From Streptococcus henryi DSM 19005 (GTDB lineage Bacteria > Bacillota > Bacilli > Lactobacillales > Streptococcaceae): a DNA stretch of 64,000 nucleotides. Positions 53,812-62,104 of the stretch are shown in pieces. The stretch is from the NCBI RefSeq assembly GCF_000376985.1, contig NZ_AQYA01000028.1, positions 29,501 through 93,500 on the forward strand. Direction: 5' to 3'. The notes under the pieces are model-generated. The model searched no databases. It was not told the origin of the DNA and was given only the letters and a program-made list of their open reading frames with translations. How positions within the stretch are numbered: the first letter of the stretch is position 1; the number at the start of each line of letters is the position of its first letter. The position numbers and the translations under genes are program-made.

Positions 53812-53825
53812 AAAAGGAGAAAAAC

Positions 53826-54761
53826 ATGTCTATTGAACAATTAAGAAATGCAAAAATTATCACAGCAATGGTAACACCTTTTAATGAGGATGGTTCTATT
53901 AATTTTGATGCCCTTCCGAAATTAGTTGAACACTTGCTAGCTCACCACACTGAAGGGATTCTCTTAGCTGGTACAACAGCAGAAAGCCCAACATTGACTC
54001 ACGATGAGGAACTAGAATTGTTTGCGGCAGTACAAAAAATCGTTAACGGACGTGTTCCTTTGATTGCTGGTGTAGGTACAAATGATACACGTGACTCTAT
54101 TGAATTTGCTAAAGAAGTCGCTAATTTTGGAGGTTTTGCTGCAGGATTGGCAATTGTGCCTTACTATAATAAACCATCACAAGAAGGTATGTATCAGCAT
54201 TTTAAAGCAATTGCTGACGCTAGTGACCTTCCGATTATTATTTACAACATTCCAGGACGTGTTGTTGTTGAAATGACACCTGAAACAATGCTTCGTTTGG
54301 CAGAACATCCAAATATCATTGGAGTAAAAGAATGTACTAGCCTTGCTAACATGGCTTACCTTATTGAGAACAAGCCTGAAGATTTCTTGATTTATACTGG
54401 CGAAGATGGAGATGCATTCCACGCAATGAATCTTGGAGCAGACGGAGTTATCTCTGTTGCCTCACATACTAATGGGGATGAAATGTTTGATATGTTCACT
54501 GCTATTGATAATAATGATATTAAGAAAGCAGCAGCAATTCAACGTCAGTTTATTCCAAAAGTTAATGCTCTATTCTCTTATCCAAGTCCTGCTCCGGTCA
54601 AAGCTGTCTTAGAACATCTTGGATTTGAAGTTGGTCCGTTGCGCTTGCCACTCGTTGCCTGCACACCTGAAGATTCTAAACGTATCGTCAAAGTGGTCTT
54701 GGAAGAAGATATCGTAGCTACTCGTGAAACAGTGACAGGTGTTGTTCGTCCTGATTATTGA
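53826..54761 (+). CDS. dapA: 4-hydroxy-tetrahydrodipicolinate synthase
   Basis: Condenses pyruvate with aspartate semialdehyde in lysine and cell-wall diaminopimelate/lysine synthesis. TIM barrel: [28 protein letters not shown], the Tyr of [14 protein letters not shown] and the Schiff-base Lys in [10 protein letters not shown]. 311 residues, usual length. It follows asd but a terminator hairpin lies between, so the two may be differentially expressed. Confidence 0.96.
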   Translation: MSIEQLRNAKIITAMVTPFNEDGSINFDALPKLVEHLLAHHTEGILLAGTTAESPTLTHDEELELFAAVQKIVNGRVPLIAGVGTNDTRDSIEFAKEVANFGGFAAGLAIVPYYNKPSQEGMYQHFKAIADASDLPIIIYNIPGRVVVEMTPETMLRLAEHPNIIGVKECTSLANMAYLIENKPEDFLIYTGEDGDAFHAMNLGADGVISVASHTNGDEMFDMFTAIDNNDIKKAAAIQRQFIPKVNALFSYPSPAPVKAVLEHLGFEVGPLRLPLVACTPEDSKRIVKVVLEEDIVATRETVTGVVRPDY

Positions 54762-54780
54762 TTCTAAATCTTAAAAATTC

Positions 54781-54813
54781 AAAGGAGCTAGGGCATTTCC
54801 CCAGCTCCTTTAT
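54781..54813 (+). terminator. hairpin after dapA
   Basis: AAGGAGCTAGGG, CATTT loop, CCCCAGCTCCTTT. Strong stem with a short T run. Confidence 0.75.
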
Positions 54814-54828
54814 GTTAGAGGAGTAAAA

Positions 54829-55245
54829 ATGAAGTTTTCAACCCTTTTAGATAAAATATTTCCACCACGAAAATTGACTTTATCACTTAAATATCCAGAG
54901 GAAAAGAAGTTAACCTTGACCAGAAACCGACGTGGGGAAATTGAACTTAACGATAGCCCAGCTCAGCTATTTACCTTAAAACAAATCATTCTCCGTCTTT
55001 CTGAATATGATAAACAAGCGATATCAAATGGAGCAGTTGCTGGTGCTTTTGTCGCCGCTGCTAGAGGGAAAGATGTTTTGAGAGGTGCTATCATTGGAGA
55101 TTGGTGGGAGAAGCAAAAAGACACCAAAAGCCGTCGAGTCGAGATTCAATTTGAAAATATGACTAGTAAAGAGATTCGAGTGGTTAGTCTTAAGCTAAAT
55201 CGTAAACAATATGCTGTGGTCAAAAAATTCCTGCATGTTGCGTAA
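54829..55245 (+). CDS. conserved hypothetical protein
   Basis: A 138-residue soluble, basic protein (FSTLLDKIFPPRKLTLSLKYPEE at the start, KLNRKQYAVVKKFLHVA at the end) with no membrane segments or known motif. TTAGAGGAG precedes ATG 54829. It lies directly after dapA's hairpin, possibly by read-through. I do not recognise the family; the central GAVAGAFVAAARGKDVLRGA is a glycine/alanine-rich helical stretch. Confidence 0.7.
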   Translation: MKFSTLLDKIFPPRKLTLSLKYPEEKKLTLTRNRRGEIELNDSPAQLFTLKQIILRLSEYDKQAISNGAVAGAFVAAARGKDVLRGAIIGDWWEKQKDTKSRRVEIQFENMTSKEIRVVSLKLNRKQYAVVKKFLHVA

Positions 55246-55445
55246 AACTTTACCGTTTTTGACAAATATTATTGGAAATGAGTAAATTTCTTGACAAATC
55301 TTGAAAACATTTGCATAATGAAAGTAACCTATGAAAACTTGTTAAATAAGTAAATATACACACTATATCTTTCATGACTTTGAATGTATTTTCAATATTA
55401 TTCAAGGGCTGTTTGAAAAATATTCCCCATAAGGAAGGAGTTTTT

Positions 55446-55784
55446 ATGCAAATTATTAAACGTGATGGTCAAGTGGCTGAATTTGATCCAGATAAAATTT
55501 ACCAAGCTATTATTAAAGCTGCCAGAACTGTCTATGTCATTGATGATACATGGCGTCAGAACTTGGCACAAGTCACTAAAAAAGTTGTACTGGACTTAGA
55601 GGAAGCACAAATTGAACGTCCTACAATCAATATCATCCAATCATTGGTTGAGAATCGCTTGATGGACGCTGGTTATATCAACATCGCAGAGCATTACATT
55701 TCATACCGTTTGCAACGTGATTTGGAGCGTAATGGTTACGGTGACAACATTATTGTTCATCTTCGATTTGAACAAATCAAGTAG
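55446..55784 (+). CDS. stand-alone ATP-cone domain protein
   Basis: A 112-residue protein that consists of an ATP-cone, the nucleotide-sensing regulatory domain of ribonucleotide reductases and NrdR: IIKRDGQVAEFDPDKIYQAI, the ERPTINIIQSLVENRLMDAG helices and YINIAEHYISYRL. It lacks the NrdR zinc ribbon and any reductase domain. ATG 55446 follows AAGGAAGGAG; the longer reading from 55374 is upstream leader. It may regulate deoxynucleotide synthesis, but its partner is unknown. Confidence 0.82.
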   Translation: MQIIKRDGQVAEFDPDKIYQAIIKAARTVYVIDDTWRQNLAQVTKKVVLDLEEAQIERPTINIIQSLVENRLMDAGYINIAEHYISYRLQRDLERNGYGDNIIVHLRFEQIK

Positions 55785-56222
55785 AAGTTACAAAATCCAT
55801 TTAATACTAAAAATAAAATAAAAAAAATGTTTGGGGCATGATTCAATCTGCCAATACTCAAGTAAAATCAAAATCAGACGAGGAAGTAAGACGAAGCTAG
55901 TACTAAAGTATGGTAAGTCCAAACCGACACTGTATCATTTTGATTCAAAAGAGTAAAAAAACATTCTTTTTTTAGTGATGTCCAATATTATTTGAGTCTT
56001 TTCTGTAGTGAATTTATAGTCATTTGAATTAACTTTGATTCATCGTCGCTATCGGCTTGCCGTACTCTACTTGATAGAAACATAGTTTCTTCAAGACCAA
56101 TCTCCAAGAGTTTGGGAATATACTCTTTTGTAAACTGACTTAAGTCAGTTTTTATTTCCAACCTCAAACAGTTACTTCCCTGACTATTTGAGCTGTCTTG
56201 GCATCTGTTTTTTATCTGAAAG
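55785..56222. other. intergenic region with repeat remnants
   Basis: 438 bp with no credible coding sequence. It holds the second 100-bp repeat (55853-55952), a degenerate inverted fragment (56041-56070) and a palindromic hairpin AAACTGACT-TA-AGTCAGTTT followed by TTTAT at 56134-56157. Confidence 0.6.
55853..55952. repeat. 100-bp dispersed repeat, copy 2
   Basis: Begins AATACTCAAGTAAAATC and ends ATTTTGATTCAAAAG. Same length and orientation as copy 1 at 8943-9042, with about 14 differences by eye. Confidence 0.75.
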
Positions 56223-57506
56223 TTAATTCACTCGACTATAACTTAATATTTTTTTGATTAAATCAAGATTTTGGGGCAATTTTTCATTATAATTGATTTT
56301 AATATAGTTTTTATTGGTGGAAACAATATAACAATTTTCTAAAAAATCAAGTTCTTTTGAGAATGTCAATTTTCCCAAATAAGGTTTAGGTAAACTTAAT
56401 ACAACCGACTGGGGAAGAATTTGATAAGATTCTAATATCTCCATATCCTGGATATATTTTTCTGCCTTCTCTCTTTGTTTTTGAAATACTTGCTGTAAAT
56501 AGGCTACATTTTTTTCAAACATCCCATTATCCAAATAGAGAGATAAAGCTTTCTGCATAATTAGGCTCGTATCATAGTCCATCATTTTTTTATGAGCCAA
56601 GAATCCTTCCATCAAAATAGTTGGGAGAATGAGTGTAGCTAATCTAAGTGCTGGAAAGAGCGTCATGGAAAAAGATTTCAAATAGATGACATGATCAGAA
56701 GTATCATAATAATGTAAGGGTAAATCTGTTGTTTTTGCGAAATCGCCCATATAATCATCTTCAATAATATAAACATCATAGCGCTCAGCCAATTCGATGA
56801 TTTTTTTCTTTTCAGCAGTCGTGTAAGAGAGTCCCAAGGGATTTGAAAAACGTGAGATGGTATAGAAGAATTTTATATCATGTTCTCTAAAAAGCATCTC
56901 TAATTGATTTAAATCTAAACCTTGAAAATCTCGATTAATAGTAAGAAAAGGTAACTCTAAATCATTAACCAAATCAATCATTCTGTGATAAGTCGGCTGT
57001 TCTAATAATATTTTTGATTTATTATTTGGAAAAGCCATCTGAGATAGGATGTATAAAGCCTGTTGTGTACCTGAAGTGACTAGTATGTTATTTTCTTTAG
57101 TGTAGATGGCGTCCTTTGAAAGGTAGGTTTTTAAAGAGCTCAGCAATTCTTCTAAACCCTGATGTTGATGATAGTAATTAAAAAGAAAATTTTCACGATT
57201 GGTTAGTGATTCATTAACGCAAAGTCTGAAGTCTTCATATGCCATATTATTATAATCTTCAAGGCTAATTGTAAGAGGGGATTCATTTTTTTCTTTTCCC
57301 TCCAAAACATAGTATCCACTCTTCTCGACAACATAACAATAATTTCGATATTTCAATTCAAGTAATGCGCGTTGAGCTGTATCTTTGCTACAATGATAGT
57401 TTTGGCTTAAATGTCGAACAGAAGGCAGTTTTTGTCCTTTTTGTAAAATGCCACTTTCGATGCCAGAGATTAAATCCCTTAAAATTTTTTGATATTTGCT
57501 AGCCAT
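56223..57506 (-). CDS. MocR-type regulator (GntR helix-turn-helix plus aminotransferase-like domain) lacking the PLP lysine
   Basis: Residues 1-70 are a GntR winged helix (GQKLPSVRHLSQNYHCSKDTAQRAL). Residues ~95-427 are a fold-type I aminotransferase-like domain with TSGTQQALYIL, FSNPLGLSY and YIIEDDYMGDF (PLP Asp and Tyr). The position of the PLP-binding Lys in the usual SFSK motif is Met281 here (YLKSFSMTLFPALRL). MocR proteins such as PdxR sense PLP and control vitamin B6 genes; it is divergent from an ECF S component. Loss of the lysine suggests altered or no covalent PLP binding. 427 residues, usual length. Confidence 0.88.
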   Translation of the reverse strand: MASKYQKILRDLISGIESGILQKGQKLPSVRHLSQNYHCSKDTAQRALLELKYRNYCYVVEKSGYYVLEGKEKNESPLTISLEDYNNMAYEDFRLCVNESLTNRENFLFNYYHQHQGLEELLSSLKTYLSKDAIYTKENNILVTSGTQQALYILSQMAFPNNKSKILLEQPTYHRMIDLVNDLELPFLTINRDFQGLDLNQLEMLFREHDIKFFYTISRFSNPLGLSYTTAEKKKIIELAERYDVYIIEDDYMGDFAKTTDLPLHYYDTSDHVIYLKSFSMTLFPALRLATLILPTILMEGFLAHKKMMDYDTSLIMQKALSLYLDNGMFEKNVAYLQQVFQKQREKAEKYIQDMEILESYQILPQSVVLSLPKPYLGKLTFSKELDFLENCYIVSTNKNYIKINYNEKLPQNLDLIKKILSYSRVN

Positions 57507-57624
57507 AATCTGTCCCCATACAGTTTGTGAATATCTCTATTGTAATATATATTGAATTTTCTTACAATTATTTTTATACATTAGCTACTGTATTTGAATT
57601 CTTTAGATTTGTGGAGGTTGTTTT

Positions 57625-58125
57625 ATGCCTATTAAACGTCTTACTGTTGCTGCCTTTTTCATGGCCTTAGTCATTATTTTGAGCTCTAGTCCTTTATCAA
57701 TTCCAGTTCCTGGTGGTCATTTCTATTTCAACGGCATTATTATCTTTTTGGTTGCACTCATTTTCCCACCAGCACAAGCTGTTATTATTGCAGGAATAGG
57801 CTCATTCTTAGGGGATTTCTTTTTTTATCCTGCACCCATGTTTGTCACATTGGCTACCCATAGCCTTCAAGTACTTGTCATTTCTGCACTAGTTGTTAAT
57901 AAAAATGCAGGTAAAATCAAAGTTATTACAGCATTGCTACTGGGCGGAATAGTAGATATTATTGGATACTATCTCGGTCGTTCATACGTATATGCAAATG
58001 TTAGCTATGCCATTCTTAAACTCCCTTTTGACATCGTCGCTGTCATACTCGGAGCAGCAATAACTTACTTTATTTACTATCACACAAGTTTTTTGAAACA
58101 GTTTAATAAAAGTATTAGGAAATAG
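57625..58125 (+). CDS. ECF transporter S component, possibly for vitamin B6
   Basis: 166 residues and about five to six helices with the S-component pattern: LTVAAFFMALVIILSS, VPGGHFYFNGIIIFLVALIF, GIGSFLGDFFFYPAPMF. It would bind a vitamin and couple with the shared EcfAAT module. Divergence from a MocR-type gene suggests pyridoxine/PLP precursor uptake (PdxU2-like), an inference from context. TGGAGG precedes ATG 57625. Ends with the 13-bp AAATAGCAGAGCT repeat overlapping its stop codon. Confidence 0.78.
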   Translation: MPIKRLTVAAFFMALVIILSSSPLSIPVPGGHFYFNGIIIFLVALIFPPAQAVIIAGIGSFLGDFFFYPAPMFVTLATHSLQVLVISALVVNKNAGKIKVITALLLGGIVDIIGYYLGRSYVYANVSYAILKLPFDIVAVILGAAITYFIYYHTSFLKQFNKSIRK

Positions 58126-58194
58126 CAGAGCTAGGAAATTGAGTAGTTAATCTTTTGTTTTTAACTTTCTAAATTGAAACTCAGTATTTTTTGA

Positions 58195-58232
58195 TTGCAT
58201 TCTTTTTAAGCAAGGTATATACTAGTATATAC
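58195..58232 (+). promoter_or_regulatory. promoter and 18-bp palindromic operator of the mazEF-type pair
   Basis: TTGCAT (58195-58200), 17-base spacer, TATACT (58218-58223). The -10 lies inside the perfect palindrome GTATATACTAGTATATAC (58215-58232), placed just before the ribosome site, the expected operator for antitoxin autorepression. Confidence 0.75.
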
Positions 58233-58247
58233 AGAGGAGGTGTTTTT

Positions 58248-58463
58248 ATGACAATTGTAAAAGCTCGAAAAGTTGGAAATTCTATTACAGTTACACTTCC
58301 CAAAAATCTTGGAGTAGAAACTGGTCAAGAGTTCCTCATTGAAGCAGGTCGGAATAATGTTATCATGTTAGTACCAAAGGTTCCTAACCCATTTAATGGT
58401 CTGGATGATTTGCATATGGATGATGATTTTGAGGGAGTAAAACTTCTTGATAATGAAATCTAA
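58248..58463 (+). CDS. MazE-like AbrB-fold antitoxin
   Basis: 71 residues. The N-terminal swapped-hairpin AbrB/MazE DNA-binding fold is clear (KARKVGNSITVTLPKNLGVETGQEF), followed by an acidic C-terminal tail (NGLDDLHMDDDFEGVKL) that would wrap the toxin. ATG 58248 follows AGAGGAGG. Overlaps the toxin gene by 11 bases. Probably represses its own promoter through the palindrome 58215-58232. Confidence 0.88.
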   Translation: MTIVKARKVGNSITVTLPKNLGVETGQEFLIEAGRNNVIMLVPKVPNPFNGLDDLHMDDDFEGVKLLDNEI

Positions 58464-58797
58464 TTATATACCTCAAAAGCAAGATATCATCTGGATTGAC
58501 TTTGATCCATCTTCAGGAAGGGAAATTCAAAAAAGGCGACCGGCACTTGTTGTTTCCAGTGATAACTATAGTAAACAAACAGGTTTTGTTGCAGTTTGTC
58601 CCATTACACATGGTCAAGCTAAATTGAAGGCAAAAGGACTGTTGGTAGAAGTTATATCCGAAAAAGTAGATGGCTTTGTTAATCCATTTCAACTACATAC
58701 CTTTGATTTTAAAGCTAGATATGCAGAGAAAATAACTGTTTTAGATGATTTTTCTTTTGCACAAGTAACACAACTCTATCGTTTTATTTTTGAATGA
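58453..58797 (+). CDS. MazF/PemK-like endoribonuclease toxin
   Basis: 114 residues of the PemK/MazF fold, ribosome-independent mRNA interferases. Conserved elements: QDIIWIDFDPSSGREIQKRRPALVVS (with the RRPALVVS strand), FVAVCPITHG and a late HTFDFKARY. Start ATG 58453 lies in the antitoxin's last codons (11-base overlap), the usual coupled arrangement. Type II toxin-antitoxin module; cut site not deducible. Confidence 0.88.
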   Translation: MKSNYIPQKQDIIWIDFDPSSGREIQKRRPALVVSSDNYSKQTGFVAVCPITHGQAKLKAKGLLVEVISEKVDGFVNPFQLHTFDFKARYAEKITVLDDFSFAQVTQLYRFIFE

Positions 58798-58875
58798 TAC
58801 CTACAAAACTTACTCAATAATTTTTGAATAATATTACTGACACAGTGTAGGTATTTATGTTATAATAATTTCAAT

Positions 58876-58899
58876 CTAAAGCCGTTTCGACGGCTTTTC
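58876..58899 (+). terminator. leader hairpin upstream of the ABC-F gene
   Basis: AAAGCCGT, TTCG loop, ACGGCTTTTCT. It lies between a TATAAT (58860-58865) and the ABC-F start, so it is placed as an attenuator. Confidence 0.55.
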
Positions 58900-58965
58900 T
58901 CTATGTTTTTGAAAGGAAGAAATAGGGGATTATCTTAAGAGAAACTTCCCTTTGTATCTTAAATC

Positions 58966-60507
58966 ATGTCAATTTTAGAAGTTAAAAATCTCAGTCACGG
59001 TTTTGGTGACCGTGCTATTTTTGAAAATGTCTCCTTCCGTCTTTTGAAGGGTGAACATATCGGCCTTGTCGGAGCCAATGGTGAAGGAAAATCAACCTTC
59101 ATGTCCATCATGACTGGTCGTCTGCAGCCAGATGAGGGAAAAGTGGAGTGGTCTAAATATGTGACTGCTGGCTACTTGGATCAACATGCTGTCCTTGAAA
59201 AAGGGATGACCGTCCGCGATGTTTTGCGCACAGCCTTCGATGAGCTTTTCAAGACAGAATCTCGCATCAACGACATCTACATGTCTATGGTAGAAGAGGG
59301 TGCTGATGTGGATGCCCTCATGGAAGAAGTTGGAGAGCTGCAAGACCGTTTGGAATCACGTGATTTCTATACCTTAGATGCTAAAATTGATGAAGTGGCA
59401 CGCGCCCTGGGTGTTATGGATTTTGGCATGGATACTGATGTGACTGATTTATCAGGTGGTCAGCGTACAAAAATCCTTTTGGCGAAGCTTTTGCTGGAGA
59501 AACCAGATATCCTCTTGCTTGACGAGCCAACCAACTACCTTGATGCCGAGCACATTTCTTGGCTCAAGCGTTACTTACAAGAGTATGAAAATGCCTTCGT
59601 CCTCATCTCTCACGATATTCCATTCTTGAACGACGTTATCAATATCGTTTACCATGTGGAAAGTCTTGATTTGGTGCGCTATGCCGGTGATTACGATAAC
59701 TTCCAGTCGGTTTATGCTATGAAAAAGGCACAGCTGGAAGCAGCTTATGAGCGCCAGCAAAAAGAGATTGCAGACTTGCAGGACTTCGTTAACCGCAACA
59801 AGGCGCGTGTGGCCACTCGAAACATGGCCATGTCCCGTCAGAAGAAATTGGATAAGATGGAAATCATCGAGCTCCAAGCAGAAAAACCAAAACCAGAATT
59901 TCATTTTAAAGAGTCTCGCACACCAGGACGTTTTATCTTCCAAACGCAAGACTTGGTTATCGGTTATGACCGCCCATTGACTAAAGCACCGCTTAATTTG
60001 ACCTTGGAACGCAACCAGAAGATTGCTATCGTCGGTGCTAATGGTATTGGTAAATCAACTCTTCTTAAGAGTTTGTTGGGAATTATTAAGCCTTTGGAAG
60101 GTCAAGTTGAAACGGGTGATTTTATTGACTTAGGATATTTTGAACAAGAAGCAGAAGGCAGTCGTCAAACACCTCTTGAAGCAGTTTGGGATGCTTTCCC
60201 AGCTCTCAACCAAGCTGAAGTTCGCGCAGCTCTTGCCAAATGTGGTTTGACATCAAAACACATCGAAAGTCAGATCCAAGTCCTTTCAGGAGGAGAACAA
60301 GCCAAGGTGCGTTTCTGTCTCCTTATGAACCGTGAAAATAATGTCCTTGTCCTTGACGAACCAACCAACCACTTGGACGTTGATGCCAAAGACGAACTCA
60401 AACGCGCCCTTCAAGCCTTCAAAGGCACTATCCTTATGGTCTGCCACGAACCTGATTTCTATGAAGGTTGGGTAACAGACGTTTGGGACTTCAATGAGTT
60501 GATTTAA
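58966..60507 (+). CDS. ABC-F family ATPase (YkpA/YbiT-like)
   Basis: Cytosolic ATPase of 513 residues with two nucleotide-binding domains and no membrane part; ABC-F proteins act on the ribosome. Domain 1: LVGANGEGKST, LSGGQRTKILLAKLL, LLLDEPTNYLD. Linker helices ~240-310. Domain 2: IVGANGIGKST, LSGGEQAKVRF, LVLDEPTNHLD. Both catalytic Glu are present. The sequence best fits the YkpA/YbiT group rather than drug-resistance members. ATG 58966 has no ribosome site, and an in-frame stop lies just upstream at 58960; a purine-rich stretch sits 50 bases earlier next to a hairpin. Confidence 0.9.
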   Translation: MSILEVKNLSHGFGDRAIFENVSFRLLKGEHIGLVGANGEGKSTFMSIMTGRLQPDEGKVEWSKYVTAGYLDQHAVLEKGMTVRDVLRTAFDELFKTESRINDIYMSMVEEGADVDALMEEVGELQDRLESRDFYTLDAKIDEVARALGVMDFGMDTDVTDLSGGQRTKILLAKLLLEKPDILLLDEPTNYLDAEHISWLKRYLQEYENAFVLISHDIPFLNDVINIVYHVESLDLVRYAGDYDNFQSVYAMKKAQLEAAYERQQKEIADLQDFVNRNKARVATRNMAMSRQKKLDKMEIIELQAEKPKPEFHFKESRTPGRFIFQTQDLVIGYDRPLTKAPLNLTLERNQKIAIVGANGIGKSTLLKSLLGIIKPLEGQVETGDFIDLGYFEQEAEGSRQTPLEAVWDAFPALNQAEVRAALAKCGLTSKHIESQIQVLSGGEQAKVRFCLLMNRENNVLVLDEPTNHLDVDAKDELKRALQAFKGTILMVCHEPDFYEGWVTDVWDFNELI

Positions 60508-60529
60508 GAGGATTATTCGATTATAAAAC

Positions 60530-60567
60530 AATGAGTAAGCATGTTAATTGCTTATTCATTTTTTATT
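60530..60567 (+). terminator. ABC-F gene terminator
   Basis: AATGAGTAAGCA, short loop, TGCTTATTCATT (near-perfect), then TTTTTATTT. Confidence 0.85.
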
Positions 60568-60612
60568 TGCTAAACTTGTATCTATAACAAATACAATCGG
60601 AAAGGAATCATA

Positions 60613-61032
60613 ATGGATACAAAATTTTCAGTGGCCTTGCATATTTTAGTCTTCATTTCTGAAACAGATAAGATTGCCTCATCAGAAAATCTAGCACAAT
60701 CAGTTAATACCAATAGCAGCCACATTCGCAAAATTACAGGACTTTTAAAACAAGCAGGTCTGATTTCCAGTCAACAAGGAAAATCAGGCTTTAGCTTGGC
60801 TATGGAGCCAGAAGCCATTGGCCTAGATATAGTCTATCGAGCAGTTTATCCTGAAAAGGAAATCTTGCATGTCCACGACAATCCCAATCAAGCCTGTCCT
60901 GTCGGAAAACATATCCAGACTTTGGTTCAGCCTAGCTTTGACCAGGCCCAAAAAGCCTTTATTTCTCAGTTAGCTAATCAGAATCTAGCTGACCTTATCA
61001 CAAATCTTTATAAAGAGGAGAAAAACAAATGA
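60613..61032 (+). CDS. Rrf2 family transcriptional regulator (YwnA-like)
   Basis: 139 residues: MDTKFSVALHILVFI and the winged helix region SSHIRKITGLLKQAGLISSQQGKSGF. Only one Cys (NQACPVGKH) is present, so the iron-sulfur triad of IscR/NsrR is absent and the protein belongs to the non-cluster YwnA/CymR-like group. AAGGAATC precedes ATG. Overlaps the oxidoreductase gene by four bases, which it probably regulates. Confidence 0.88.
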   Translation: MDTKFSVALHILVFISETDKIASSENLAQSVNTNSSHIRKITGLLKQAGLISSQQGKSGFSLAMEPEAIGLDIVYRAVYPEKEILHVHDNPNQACPVGKHIQTLVQPSFDQAQKAFISQLANQNLADLITNLYKEEKNK

Positions 61033-62030
61033 AAGCAGCCCTACACACAAGATACAACAAAAACAATATCAAACTTAACTTAAAAGATGTTGCTAAACCA
61101 CAAGTTGGACCAAATGATGTCTTGGTCAAGGTAAGTGCAGCAGGTGTCAATCCAGTGGATAATATGATTTCTCGAGGAGAGGTTAAAATGATTGTGCCTT
61201 ACACATTACCTCAAATTGCTGGCAATGAAATGGTTGGATTAATTGAAGAAGTAGGGATCCAAGTTACAGATTTTAAAGTCAGCGATCGCGTCTTTGCACG
61301 TTTGCCACTGGATAAAATTGGTGCCTTTGCTCAATATGTTGCTGTTGATGAAACAGCTCTCGCTCTTGTTCCAGAATACCTGACTGACGTCCAAGCGGCA
61401 GCTATTCCCCTAACCGCCCTAACGGTTATGCAATCCTTTGATTTGATGGGAGTAGAACCCGGGAAGACTATCTTCATTTCTGGCGGTACCGGTGGCGTAG
61501 GAGCCATGGCCATCCCTCTAGCTAAGGCAAAAGGATTAAAAGTTATTACAAATGGCAGAGCTGAGCACGAAGAACGTGTCATGTCACTCGGTGCAGATCA
61601 ATTTATTGATTATAAAAGTCAAGACTACACTAAGCTCTTAGCTAATATAGATTATGTTTTGGATACGCTTGGTGGGGAAGAGACAGAAAAACAAATGACT
61701 ATCATGAAAAAAGGTGGTCAGCTTGTTTCCCTGCGCAGCATGCCAAACGATGTCTTTGCTAGGCGCATGAATTTACCAAAATGGAAACAATTCCTCTTTA
61801 ACTTGGCTGGACGTAAGTTTGACAAGATGGCAGCCAAGCATGGTGTGACCTATCATTTCGTTTATGTTGAGAGCGATGGTCAACAACTGCAAGAAGTGGC
61901 TGATATTTTTACCCAACTTCAAATTAAACCTTCTATAGACACTGTTTTCCCATTTGAAGAAGTTAATGCTGCGTTGGAGAAGGTTGCTGAAGGACATTCG
62001 AAAGGTAAGACAGTACTGATAATAGACTAA
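61029..62030 (+). CDS. NADP-dependent quinone-oxidoreductase-like MDR protein
   Basis: 333 residues of the medium-chain dehydrogenase/reductase superfamily: AAGVNPVDNMISRGE, then GNEMVGLIEEVG and the coenzyme motif IFISGGTGGVGAMAIPLAKAKG. The structural zinc cysteines are missing, which fits the quinone-oxidoreductase/enoyl-reductase branch. The Ala-rich linking helices are normal. ATGA overlap (four bases) with the Rrf2 regulator gene. Substrate unknown. Confidence 0.87.
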   Translation: MKAALHTRYNKNNIKLNLKDVAKPQVGPNDVLVKVSAAGVNPVDNMISRGEVKMIVPYTLPQIAGNEMVGLIEEVGIQVTDFKVSDRVFARLPLDKIGAFAQYVAVDETALALVPEYLTDVQAAAIPLTALTVMQSFDLMGVEPGKTIFISGGTGGVGAMAIPLAKAKGLKVITNGRAEHEERVMSLGADQFIDYKSQDYTKLLANIDYVLDTLGGEETEKQMTIMKKGGQLVSLRSMPNDVFARRMNLPKWKQFLFNLAGRKFDKMAAKHGVTYHFVYVESDGQQLQEVADIFTQLQIKPSIDTVFPFEEVNAALEKVAEGHSKGKTVLIID

Positions 62031-62104
62031 AGATATTTTCAAAGATGAATTTATTCTCTTTTTCAGCTATAATAAATTTACTTTAGAGGAAAAGAGGTTC
62101 GTAA

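Noticed and set aside
56080..56222. Possible gene remnant between the ATP-cone gene and the MocR gene
   Set aside because: No reading frame with family motifs; only repeat fragments and a hairpin.
58903..58938. Annotation of the 12-codon frame upstream of the ABC-F gene as a real leader peptide
   Set aside because: It has no ribosome site; kept only as part of a finding.
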